A stretch of DNA of 64,000 bases from Linderina pennispora (taxonomy: Eukaryota > Kickxellomycota > Kickxellomycetes > Kickxellales > Kickxellaceae): positions 1,178,001 through 1,242,000 of the forward strand of contig NW_024468251.1 of assembly GCF_002104995.1 (NCBI RefSeq), read 5' to 3'. The notes under the pieces are model-generated. The model saw nothing but the letters and a program-made list of their open reading frames with translations. It did no database searches and had not been told where the DNA came from. Position numbers and translations under genes: made by a program. Below are positions 10,224 through 19,843 of the stretch, piece after piece. Position 1 is the stretch's first letter, and each line of letters starts with the position of its first letter.

Positions 10224-12252
10224 GAAGCGCTTGTTTCAAGCAGGGATGTTTCCAGAGAGGGTGGCATGTAAATAACCCAAGCTTCTCCTTAGGAGCCTTC
10301 TAGACAGGTCGAATCTCTGTTGCACCACTATTTATATACCCTTCAATACATTTTCTCCTCAACTCCAGAACACTCCAGGACAACGAATTTGTAGTGCCAA
10401 AGCTGCTGGCATGAGGACTGTAGCTATGTGCCTTAAGGAGGATGCGTTGGTTAAGCCCACTGCTTGGACCCTGGGACAAAAAACTAGGAAAGGACATAGG
10501 CTGTCAAGGCTCCTGCCATCATTTGGAGATTCATTGCTTAAAGCCAATCTGCTTGCCCATGGAATCCTTGGCTTCAAAATAGGCCATCGAGAGTGTTGCC
10601 GACCCAGGATTCCTCCAAAGACAAGTAGTGGTTGTCAATAATAGGCCACCTGTAGTTGTCGATGCTCATACTGCTGATGAAAAGGGTAAAGGCGCATATG
10701 CTTTTTTCATGTCAGATATAAGCAACAGCATTTGCTACGCCCTAAGGCGATATGAGCGCTGCCATTCTGTCCAGTTTCAGTCATCAGTCTGATTAGAAAC
10801 ATATATACTTCGTACTTGAACTGATTGCAAGAACAAAACTGTCACCTAGCTTTGACGCCGTAGCCATGAAGAAAACTCAGCATCTCTTGTTGAGTTCCAT
10901 GCTCTCGACCAAGCGCTTGAGCATAGTCCTGTTCCAGCAGGCTGGCTGGAGCGACAAACCCTGCAACTCTGCCCTGGTCCATGACCAGAATCCAGCCACT
11001 GTCCATGATGGTCCTGAGCCGGTGCATGATGGTCGGAAATGTGGAGTTTCTGAACTTGTCACGAATAACCTGCTGCATGGTATGGTCAGCCATTGTGTCG
11101 ACATTGGCTGTCGCCCCGTCAAGAGACAGAATCCTGCGTTTCCACAGAAATGTGCAACACAAACTGACCAACTGGCGCTATCCGACGCTAAAGCTCTTAT
11201 CACCTTGCTCACCCTACTTGTCCAGTCCAGCTTCCCTCGACCCACAGGCCACAGAACTCGTCTCCAGTTTCATCGTACTTGGATGTCCGATGGATCAGGA
11301 GGTCTTCGATATGGCCTTTGCGAACTGCAGCTCAGACCTCATCGTTGGTAGACTTGTTCGGTGGGTCCAGATTCTCGCGGATGATGCTGTTGAGCAGAGC
11401 TGGATCCTGCGGACTGATGATGATATTTGAGCGCAAATGCCTGAGGTTTATAATTGAAGTGTCTACTCCATCCTGTGTCCAGAGACAAAAATGGCAACTC
11501 TGTCTGCCAGAGGCATGACATGTCTGGCATGTGTCACCAAAATCTACGTCTTGTTGGTGAATGTCGGACCAGCTGTTTGGAAAGCAATTGTCAGTGAGCA
11601 GAGAAAGAATGGCCAGGGCTGAAGTGAACTGGGCTCCACCATGCGAATACCAAGACAGCAGACTGGTGGATGCACAAAGAGTAATACTAGCTGGTGTCTG
11701 AAACCCAGCCAGCGGATGTACGCCCTTGACCGCTGGTCTCTACAATCTGACAAATGTGAGAGCCAGAAGACCGGGGATGGCAGCTCCTTCGCTACAGCGG
11801 TGGGGATGGGTGAGTTGTGCTTGGGTTGTGGACAAGTCGGATAAACATTTGGTGATACCTTTGACAGGTACAGCTGAAATTTGGTAGTGTGGCGATTCAA
11901 TATGGCCATGGTGGGAGAGTGGTGCGAAAAAGAATAGGAGTGGGGGAGAGAGCAGAGTAACTGGAGCCTGTGCTGGCGAGTGAATCTCACTGAGGCGTTA
12001 CTGAGCCAGAGTATGTCCTGGCTAGGTTGTCTATGCTGCGGCAGCTGGATCTCTTGTGTATATGGCCAATGGAAGCACTGGAGGTGTATCCGGAAACCAC
12101 ACTCGTCCTACACTATTCTGCTCTTGAGACAATGTGGGCTGTACTGGGCTGACCACTTTGCAATAAATTTGTTAGCTGGTGTTTTATTCAAGGTGACTGA
12201 GTGGCTGAAGTGTGTATGCCTCTACAATGGCTGTCAGAAGCACATGCGCCAG
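10213..12252. repeat. Repeat block X, copy A
   Basis: About 2.04 kb nearly identical to 45926-47968 in the same orientation, with scattered substitutions and one-base indels. It begins at the stop codon of the 28-codon ORF (tctaggaagcgc) and ends near cagaagcacat. Its left part carries a conserved 3'-flank signature (gcatgtaaataacccaagcttctcc) that also occurs, diverged, near 16110. Its right part holds a decayed ABCC transporter on the minus strand. Confidence 0.85.
10842..11960 (-). pseudogene. ABCC (MRP-type) transporter relic, copy A
   Basis: Read on the minus strand, fragments appear in transporter order. First come transmembrane-region traces (LTSALAILSLLTDNCFP). Next is the end of nucleotide-binding domain 1 (NK, a stop at 11544, ILVTHARHVMPLADRV). 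It is followed at once by the Q-loop region of domain 2 (GVDTSIINLRHLRSNISISP, then QDPALL). Last is a decayed signature and Walker B region (RRILSLDGATANVDT) with an H-loop remnant (IMHRL). The second membrane domain is missing, Walker B Glu is Gly, and frames change repeatedly. It cannot encode a transporter. The C-terminal 109 codons remain open and end GYGVKAR. Confidence 0.82.
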
Positions 12253-12561
12253 TGAAATTATAAGACAGCAGGACACTGCTGTCGTGCATATACTTGGATG
12301 TCCATGGAGATGCTTTAGAGTTGTATCATTTCAACAAACATTATCCTGTTAACACCGCCATAGCAATGAGTATGTCTGGATTACCTCAAAATCACAAACC
12401 TTTCACTAACCAGATCCCAGATTGAAATATAGGTTGTGTCAACAGCACAAGCACGTAAAGAAATATGTTTAGCGATTTATATTTCCAAGCGCTCACTACC
12501 AGAGGCAGATTTTGGCTTCAAACAAACAATTTTGTTTAGATTAATCTCTTACCTTGCGAAA
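12253..12561. other. Unique spacer between repeat blocks X and Y
   Basis: About 310 bp of AT-richer sequence that separates X from Y in this copy and has no counterpart in the second block. No gene seen. Confidence 0.5.
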
Positions 12562-13289
12562 TCAACCATATTGCCTTACCAATTCGACATGTCTATAATC
12601 TATTGCGTATGTGATAGGAGTTGCAAAAGGCACTCAGATATCCACCCCCAATCTGTTCGGAGCAGGTATGGTAGTATACCAGAAACATATTGCCTACCTG
12701 GTTTCCGGGTATTTTGGACATTAGAGCATCGTGCTGCCGGCTCATATCGATGCAAAAAGATATTTTGGAGGCGTGCAGCCCAGAAATGCGCTTGGACACA
12801 GACGGAACAGCCGTGCCACGGCCAGGAGCAGCGGATTTGCGTGCACTAAGTGCTCATTCGTGAACCCAGCCCTAGCCGGGTGGCGGTGCAGAGCACAACT
12901 AGGGTTATTGGGTCAATCTCCTTTGTTTGCTCCAAGGCGCGGTGTGGGCCGACACCCGTTGTGCATTTGCGAACGCAAAAGTGCGGGCTTTGGCACCCAC
13001 TTCAGGTGGTGCTGCAAGCCACTGCTGAGGGATGCGACCCCTGCCATGCTGCAGCCTACCGTGCCAGCTTTCCTTGCCAGCCGAGATGCACTCGACATTG
13101 CATGCTGGTTGCCCGCAATTGGCTGTGAAAGCAACGCCTGCACTGTTTCCGAAAATTTAATATGTCTATATACGGGTAGCAGGGTGTGCTAATCAGCGCA
13201 TACATATCGGCGAGGTGCGTCATGGCTTGTCACGTCCATTGTAGGGCTGTCAAGAATTGACAAGCACTGCATCTATTGGCGCTCAGGAG

Positions 13290-13295
13290 TATATA
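13290..13295 (+). promoter_or_regulatory. TATA box of LRR-like gene, copy A
   Basis: TATATA in gagtatatagactc, followed by a CA/CT-rich leader with repeated ccatttctcc and ctttccac stretches. The same arrangement is at 43142 in copy B and, diverged, at 60643. Confidence 0.55.
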
Positions 13296-13550
13296 GACTC
13301 GGTAGCCTGGATGCAGGGGAGCCAGCCCATCACCAAATCCATTTCTCCACATACCTTTCCACTATCATCTCACGCAGCCTTCTATCCCGCCCTTTGAGCA
13401 TACTCCGTAGCATTTTCCGTTTGTCAACACGCCATAGCCATGCAACAGCCGGACAGACGGTGGGAGCCAGCCCCTTTCACCTGATACCACCCAACCTCTG
13501 TGCCAAGTCCCTCACCCGCACGTCGACCTGCTAGGGAATATTCAAACGTC

Positions 13551-15079
13551 ATGAATTTTGTCAGCTCGAACCCACACCGCGTCAACGAACTCTCTGAAGC
13601 AGTGTTTGGCACGCTTCTTCTCGAGTGCTTTGTCGAGTGCGATCGCATAAAGTGCTCGTGCAGCAAAAGCCATGACCGAGACTGGATGTGGAACCTAGGG
13701 TTCCTCATCGAGCACAACAAGCTACATCTGGTAACCGAGTTCCGGGATTGTCATCTTTAATGAGTGTGAGCTACCGATGCACATTGACAAGGTGATGAAG
13801 GATATTGAAAACAAACTGCAGTCGCCTTTGCCGAATGTGCGCTCGATTCTGTTTCTTGGCTTACGGAATGTTCACTGCTAGAGCGGCGGAGGGCGCGAAA
13901 TCCAGTCGGAAAGAAGCGGAGGCTGCTGCAGAATCCATCCGAAAGCTATTCCCACGTGCCACTGATCTGAGATATCACCTTTTCAGCGAGTGGAGACCAA
14001 CACACAACCTCAACATACTAGGGCCTGACACTTTTCCTCTGTACGAATACACTCTCAAGGAGTATGCGCACCAGCTGGAGCATGTCCAGATGCTTATCCC
14101 GTTCCCCCTGAACGTACCCAAGCTCTTTGACAACCTCACATCGCTTTCAATTAACATCCGCTACATACGTCTGCGTCGCGACTTGCCTGTTATTCCAACT
14201 CGGTGCCTGCGCATCCTCGAGGTGTTCCAGATCGAGGCTGTTATCCCGTGGCACCTCTTCGAGACCACCAATGGCGCGCTGAGCTTTGACAGCCTCCAGG
14301 ATCTGCGCGTGGAGTTCATTCAGGCCACTGCGAATACTGCCACTTTTCCAGGCTGCAATTGCCCTGTGCATTTCCCAAGGCTGAACACTCTCCATGTCAC
14401 TGGCTCCGGCCTACGTCTACACCGACATCTACGCCTATTTCCAGGGCCGGGTATTCGAGAGACTGACTATTATGGACGACCCGACGAACTTTGAACGCAT
14501 CAACGAGCACGCGTTCGAGACAGGTGAGGATGCTCAAGATCGGCCACCCTACTGGAGCTCCGTTTGTTGATGTGTACTCTGTCGATATGGTTGAGCGCCT
14601 GTATCAGCTGCCGTCCAGCGTTGAGGTGGCTACTCTTGGACTGCTTGACTATCCGCTTCCGGGGCTGATTGCATGGGTCGACCTGCGCTCGCTCACAGCT
14701 GGCGGCCAGCATCGCGGACAAGCACGGGCTTGCCAACCTGCTGGGACAGCTGCCGCTTCTGCACACGCTCGTCGTGGACTGCTTCTCGATGATCCGGAAC
14801 GACGCCAAGGTCACCAAGTTCCCGGACCAGAAGATCACATTTGACGAGATCGGCGAGGTCCTGGATCCAAGCAGCCAGCTGCCAGTCAGCGAGAGTCTCG
14901 AGCGACTGGATCTCTTTGTTCGCGGCACATTCGACCTGGTCGGTTTCTGCGAGCTGGTGGTGTGTCTTCCTCGAGTCACCAAGGTCAGGGTCAACCACCA
15001 CATGATCCCGCACATCATGAGCATGCTCCACCAGGTCTTCAAAGTCAGCCGCAATATCGCCTTTGAGCCCTTGTCCTAG
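13551..15079 (+). pseudogene. LRR-like family protein, copy A (several frame breaks)
   Basis: Same protein as the copy at 43400. It begins MNFVSSNPHRVNELSEAVFG, passes through leucine-rich stretches (NVPKLFDNLTSLSINIRYIR, then RCLRILEVFQIEAVIPWHLF) and ends SRNIAFEPLS. Compared with copy B it has an extra base in the codons after VTEF (near 13746), an extra G near 14409 and an extra G near 14700. A block around 13860-14030 is also divergent. It shares the frame change at gacaggtgagg (14520) with copy B. Some breaks may be assembly errors, but the shared one is not easily explained that way. No domain name fits better than a repeat-rich, F-box/LRR-like receptor of a ubiquitin ligase, which is inference from the alternating Leu pattern. 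Confidence 0.7.
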
Positions 15080-15771
15080 TATTTTTGTTTCCTCACTCGT
15101 GTTTATAAGTAGACCCCACAGGCATTCTTTGGAGAGCAAGCGAGGCGCTATATGGTGGCTATGCTTGTGAAAACAGCGATGCGCAGCTGTCTTTGGAGGC
15201 GGCTGGACGGTCGTTTGAACCGGCGGGTGTTGGTGGCGGGTATCAAGGCAAAGCCACTTCATCCCAGGGAACCGGTGAGGCTGAAAATTGACCCGTTCCA
15301 GCATTTCTAACTAGCTAACCGCAGAGCGCCAGATGCACCTTGGCTTAACAAATGGCTTGCTGTTTGCACACAGTTGCCTTATTTGGCTTTATTATATGCA
15401 GCTCAGTCGAAAAATGGGCTTCCGGATGCAGTGTAGAGAGGTGGGGTGCAGCATAAGAGGCTGGGAGTGCAGCACACCAAACACTTCTGCATTTTAGAGC
15501 CACATTTGATGAAAAGAGACGTCGAGGTTCGAAGTAGGCGGTTCGGTGCGCTGTGCGGGCGGTTCTGGTTCGCTGAGGAGAGATTCTGCTACACAGTCTG
15601 CTCTTGACAAGGGATGGTGGGCAAGTTGGGGGCGAATGGCACAGAGGAGGAGGAGGCGGCGGTGGCATACTGGGGACAATTTGTATGTTGCGAGTGATAT
15701 CAGGGAAGAAAGGGCTGTATATTGGCCAGTTGTGCTCTTGCTTCGAGGCGTGCGTATGATTGGAGGCTTCA

Positions 15772-15780
<9 letters not shown>

Positions 15781-15814
<34 letters not shown>
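15781..15814. repeat. (GA)n microsatellite, copy A
   Basis: About 17 GA units. The same locus in copy B (45615-45673) has about 29 units, so the tract has changed length since duplication. Confidence 0.9.
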
Positions 15815-15815
<1 letters not shown>

Positions 15816-15851
15816 GGGCAGGGTTCTCAGCTGCACGACTGCCACAGGTTG

Positions 15852-15859
15852 TATAAAAG
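15852..15859 (+). promoter_or_regulatory. TATA box before 28-codon ORF, copy 2
   Basis: TATAAAAG, about 125 bp before the ATG at 15984 and identical in copy B. The leader after it is rich in C and T. Confidence 0.55.
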
Positions 15860-15983
15860 GATGGCGAGGTAGCTGACTCTGAATTCACCAACACACTGCA
15901 CTTCAACTTGCACCTCTTCATCTTCTTCATCTTAGTCCATTGGCCAACGTTGCCCATCCACACGAAAGAGACCCATCCTCATC

Positions 15984-16070
15984 ATGCTTTTTCGGCGTAC
16001 AAATATCCTGATCATTCGTGCTCAAACTGCTGACGATGTTGAAGGTGCTCCTCCTCCTGTAGATTTCTGA
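15984..16070 (+). CDS. 28-codon ORF, copy 2 (candidate small peptide)
   Basis: 28 residues starting MLFRRTNILIIRAQTADD and ending PVDF, with TGA as stop. RTNI at residues 5-8 is shared with copy 3, as is the final DF. The middle third differs completely from the other copies. The downstream flank (tctagagagtcagcatgtaaatag) is the diverged version of the flank of copies 1 and 3. Coding status unproven. Confidence 0.4.
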   Translation: MLFRRTNILIIRAQTADDVEGAPPPVDF

Positions 16071-16109
16071 AGTCTACTCGATCTTTGAGGGTTGTGTCTA
16101 GAGAGTCAG

Positions 16110-16455
16110 CATGTAAATAGCTCAAGCTTCTCCCTTAGGAGCCTACTAGGCTGGGTTTATTTCCTGCTGCAGCACTATTTATAGTTTCTTTCAATACATT
16201 TTCTCCATAGCTCAAACACTTCAGGACAACGAAATTTGTAGTATGACAAGGGATACCTGCACAAGTGCTGTGGTTGTGTGTCTTAGGGAGGATACACGGA
16301 GCAGGTTCGCTGTTTGAATACTGGACACAAATAGCTGGGAAGGGACAAAAACTGGCAGAGTTCCTGCCGTCATTTGGAGTGTTGTCAACCTACACTTCCT
16401 AAGAAAACAAGTAGCAAGCCGATAAAAATAGATACAGTTTCTAGGATTGGCAGCT
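16110..16455. repeat. Diverged remnant of block X left end
   Basis: Resembles 10250-10640 but with many substitutions and gaps. Shared landmarks are gcatgtaaata, aagcttctcc, ttaggagcct, tatttatag/tata, caatacattttctcc and caggacaacgaa. It shows that Y was followed by an X-type flank in this copy too, so Y - small ORF - X is probably the ancestral order. Confidence 0.7.
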
Positions 16456-16986
16456 GCCAACAGAGTTAACCAGCGTGAGCGGATATGTTTTATTCATTGC
16501 AGCCTTAGTGCTTGCACCGTCTGAATGTTAGGTACAGAAAGCCACTATCAGTATACCTGTCAATATATGCAGTAGGGCATCATGTACAACATTCAAAAGA
16601 GACTGAGGTGGACCATGGCATGTCAAATATCAAATTCAGACTCGTTTTCAGTTTTCAATGGTTGCAACAGCAGATGAGATCCGTATGCTGCACTTTCATA
16701 CTGGGCGGCCGGGGGATCTACAAATGCACATTCACGGATCGGAATGTATTGTCATCGAGACTGGTTTCTATAGTCGGACATGCACAGACACCCGCGGCCC
16801 CGGCGCGGAGCAGCTAGAGAGGCGATAAACAGGAAATCCGGAGTAGGCTTGGTAAAAGGACAATCAATTGTTTTTCTCCAGCAAAACACATTCACGTGTT
16901 GATAGTCTTGAGGCATTAGGAGACCAGCAAAGCATGGCTCCCTTGTCTCGCTGGTTTGTCTCTTCAAAATATTTTTTTATCGCACA
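16456..16986. other. Upstream region of HAD gene
   Basis: About 530 bp. It includes the tail of the repeat-derived sequence and a T-rich leader (atatttttttatcgcaca) just before the HAD start. No gene seen. Confidence 0.45.
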
Positions 16987-17724
16987 ATGGTGGACAAAAT
17001 CCGGGCAGTAGTTTTCGATATCGGCGGTGTGGTGGTAAAGTCTCCGTTCATTGCAATCTCTGCGTATGAACGGCAGCACGGTCTCCCTGCAAATTATATC
17101 AATGTCGCGCTCTCCAAGCTCGGGGGCTCCGGTGCATTCCAAAAGTACGAGCGCGGCGAGATCAGCTACGACGCATTTGTCTCCGAATGGACGCGGGAGC
17201 TGAATGACGTAGTAGGCAACAACGCAGCGTACCGAAAGTACATTGAGCGGCGGTCACTGGACCAGCATATGATTTTGCCGAATAAGACGAACATCGATGG
17301 GCATGAGCTGTTCACCAAGATGATGGAGGTGGCACGCGAACCGAACGAAAATGTGGTGGAGCTAGTGCGCGGGCTGCGGCAGGTCGGGTATAAGACGGCG
17401 GCGCTGACAAACAACTTCCAGAATGACAGCACGTCAGGGGCAATGCGCAACTGGCTGTTTAACCCGCTGTTTGACGAGTTTGTCGAGTCGTCTGTAGTGG
17501 GGTTGCGCAAGCCCGACCCCAAGTTCTACCTACATGCGTGCAATAAGCTGGGCGTGCGGCCATCGGAGGCGGTGTTCCTGGACGACATTGCAATGAATCT
17601 GCGGGCAGCGAAGAACCTGGGCATGGCTGTGGTGCAGGTTCGAATCGGCCGGGAGGACGAGGCCATTGATGAGGTCCGGGCGATTTTGGGCTCCCGCGGC
17701 GCCTTCAGCAGCGCGCGGCTGTAG
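16987..17724 (+). CDS. HAD-superfamily phosphatase (ACAD10 / epoxide-hydrolase N-domain-like)
   Basis: 245-residue intact single-exon protein. HAD motif I is VVFDIGGVVV (residues ~8-17), with the nucleophile Asp and Gly in place of the second Asp. Motif II is AALTNNF, motif III is VVGLRKPDPKFY, and motif IV is EAVFLDDIAMNLRAA with the acidic pair. The layout and the DIGGV variant match the HAD domain of ACAD10 and the N-terminal domain of soluble epoxide hydrolase. The substrate cannot be read from sequence; small phosphorylated metabolites or hydroxyacid phosphates are known for relatives. No targeting signal is obvious. Confidence 0.85.
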   Translation: MVDKIRAVVFDIGGVVVKSPFIAISAYERQHGLPANYINVALSKLGGSGAFQKYERGEISYDAFVSEWTRELNDVVGNNAAYRKYIERRSLDQHMILPNKTNIDGHELFTKMMEVAREPNENVVELVRGLRQVGYKTAALTNNFQNDSTSGAMRNWLFNPLFDEFVESSVVGLRKPDPKFYLHACNKLGVRPSEAVFLDDIAMNLRAAKNLGMAVVQVRIGREDEAIDEVRAILGSRGAFSSARL

Positions 17725-18076
17725 TTGACACCATCTTTCTGTGAGTTTTAGAATGCAGTGCTCCTTTTTTTCAGTCTTCTGGTACCAGTCAAGGCGTGGA
17801 CCGATCAGGGCATGAACTGATTCTGAGACCACTCTGGGATGTTGGGTTTGGGGGTGGGTCAGGCAGCATGCATTGGTCGGCGTTTGCCGGCCCGTGGCTG
17901 GGCTGTACACTAGCTGAGGGAAAGCTTCTGGTATTTAAGACGGCAGCACCGCTGCCCCATCATTGTGGCAACTGGTTTCGAAATTATCCCTCGCTTTCTG
18001 AACCTTATCTTTTTCATTTTCCTCCTCCAGACAAGTCACCGCCGCTTTATTTTTTGCAAACAAATTTTAGAAAAAA
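17725..18076. other. Intergenic region before DHODH
   Basis: About 350 bp holding the HAD 3' end and the DHODH promoter. A CT-rich leader (ttttcattttcctcctcc) and an A-rich context precede the DHODH ATG. No gene seen. Confidence 0.45.
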
Positions 18077-19370
18077 ATGTTCAGAATCGGAGCTCGCGTT
18101 GCTGGTAATCGTGCGCTACTCAGCAGGACGTTCGTCACCAAGGCTCAGGCGCCGTCAAAGCTGCGCAACATTGCGTGGGCGACCACCGGCGTGGTGCTTG
18201 GCGGGCTCGGATACCTGTATGCGACTGATGCCAGCGCTGGCCTACACAAGTACGTCAGCACACCTCTGCTGCGACTGATGGATGCCGAGCAGTCGCACAA
18301 CCTGACGATCTGGGCGCTCAAGAACGGGCTGTCGCCGGTTGACCGTAAGGCGGACGATGCGGCCCTGGAGGTGGAACTCTGGGGCAAGAAGCTGTCGAAC
18401 CCGGTGGGACTGGCAGCTGGATTCGACAAGAACGCCGAGGCGATCGATACGCTGTTTGGGCTCGGGTTTGGCGTGGTGGAGGTAGGCAGCATTACGCCAC
18501 TGGCGCAGGAGGGCAACCCGGGTACGCGGTTGTTCCGGATCGAGGGCAGCAGGGCGGTGGTAAACCGTATGGGGCTGAACAACGACGGGGTGGAGGTGTG
18601 CGGCGAGCGGATCCGGTCGCGGTTCTGGCGGCTGCTGGCGTCGCAGAGCAAGAAGCAGGGGGAGACTGTGGCGACGGTGACGGCGGCGGTTAACAAGTCG
18701 GCGCGGGCGGACCGGCTGCTGGGTGTGAATCTGGGCAAGAACAAGGCATCGGCGGGCGACTCGTTCGATGACTACGTGTATGGCGTGCAGAAGCTGGGGC
18801 CGTACGCGGACTATGTGGTGATCAATGTCAGCTGCCCGAACGTTAAGAACATCGACGCCAGCAAGAACGTGCAGGTGCTCGAGTCGACGATCAAGGGCGT
18901 GATGGAGGCACGCAACCAGATGCCCGACTACCACCCGCCGGTGGTGATCAAGATCGGCCCAGATAACGACATCGACCAGCTGCGCCTGATTGCGCAGCTG
19001 GCGTTGGACTACAAGGTCGACGGCGTCATCACGACCAACACCACGCGCACGCGGCCAGCCAACATGAAGGATGCTGATAATGTCGGCAAGGAGGTCGGTG
19101 GGCTCAGCGGTCCGCCCCTGCGCGATCATGGCGCTAGCAACAACACGTGACATGTACAGGCTGACCGGCGGGCGTGTTCCGATCATTGGCTGCGGCGGCA
19201 TCAGCACGGCCGAGGATGCGCTGGCGTTTGGCAAGGCGGGTGCCACGGCGGTGCAGCTGCTGACCAGCATGACATTCGAGGGCCCGGGCAAGGTGCGCGA
19301 GATCAAGGACGGGCTCATTGACCTGCTGCAGGGCCGCAAGTGGGCCGACATCGTTGGCGAGGATGCGTAG
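18077..19370 (+). CDS. DHODH: Dihydroorotate dehydrogenase, class 2, mitochondrial (one frame break)
   Basis: About 430 residues. A basic presequence (MFRIGARVAGNRALLSRTFV) is followed by a membrane segment (WATTGVVLGGLGYLYA) and the FMN-barrel. Visible motifs are GLAAGFDKNAEAID, GFGVVEVGSITPLAQEGNPG, NRMGLNNDG, and the catalytic-Ser loop VINVSCPNVKN. GGLSGPPLRD, GGRVPIIGCGGIST and TSMTFEGPGKV close the barrel. Class 2 enzymes sit in the inner membrane and pass electrons from dihydroorotate to ubiquinone in pyrimidine synthesis. The frame breaks near 19126 (PPLRD then MALATTRDMYRLTGG); removing one T restores it. The C-terminus ends WADIVGEDA. Confidence 0.93.
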
Positions 19371-19843
19371 AGCACTTTTTCTGGTCCGTAAAAATAGCAT
19401 GCACGTACCGGAAAGTAGCCGGCTGAAAGGTCGCCCAGACTTTTAATTGCATCATTATTCGCGGCGGGCGCTGGGGCTTTTCTCCGCCAACCGCACCCCA
19501 CGGGCGCTGAGGCTATTTTTCCACCATCGCCATTCTCCGCCCAGTGTCTTTGTCGCTGCTGGCCTTCTTCACTCTCTTGCACCTTTTCATGTTCCTCTAT
19601 TGAATTTCAGCACCCAAATCTCGGCCTGCTGTCATTCGCTTCTTCCCTTCCCTCCTTTCTCTTGTACAATAGTAGTTATTTGACTTATCGCAAAGCCCTT
19701 TATTCCTTACGCTATTTCTGTTCACGCATACACTCGGTTTACGTACTCTGGGAAAAAGACACTTCTGCTGCTTCCAAAGGAAAAGGAGAGCGCATACACA
19801 TACCAGACCAGGGGGAGGCACTAGCGTAGACTATCCAACACAT
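19371..19843. other. Intergenic region before chitin-synthase-like gene
   Basis: About 470 bp, pyrimidine-rich in its second half, consistent with a promoter and leader. No gene seen. Confidence 0.45.

Larger units (their letters stand above)
12562..15908. repeat. Repeat block Y, copy A
   Basis: About 3.35 kb nearly identical to 42416-45770 in the same orientation. The match starts at tcaaccatattgcc and ends at gcacttcaact, inside the leader of the second 28-codon ORF. It contains the promoter and body of an LRR-like gene, a GA microsatellite and the TATA box for the small ORF. The left 700 bp has no convincing gene. Confidence 0.88.

Noticed and set aside
9658-10275. 205-codon open frame before block X
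   Set aside because: AT-rich, no motif, crosses from unique sequence through the 28-codon ORF into the repeat in another frame.
10213-16460. Blocks X and Y as a DNA transposon or LTR retroelement
   Set aside because: No transposase, reverse transcriptase, terminal repeats or target-site duplications found at the block edges.
18242-19582. 446-codon open frame antisense to DHODH
   Set aside because: Shadow of a GC-rich coding strand; the sense protein is clearly DHODH.
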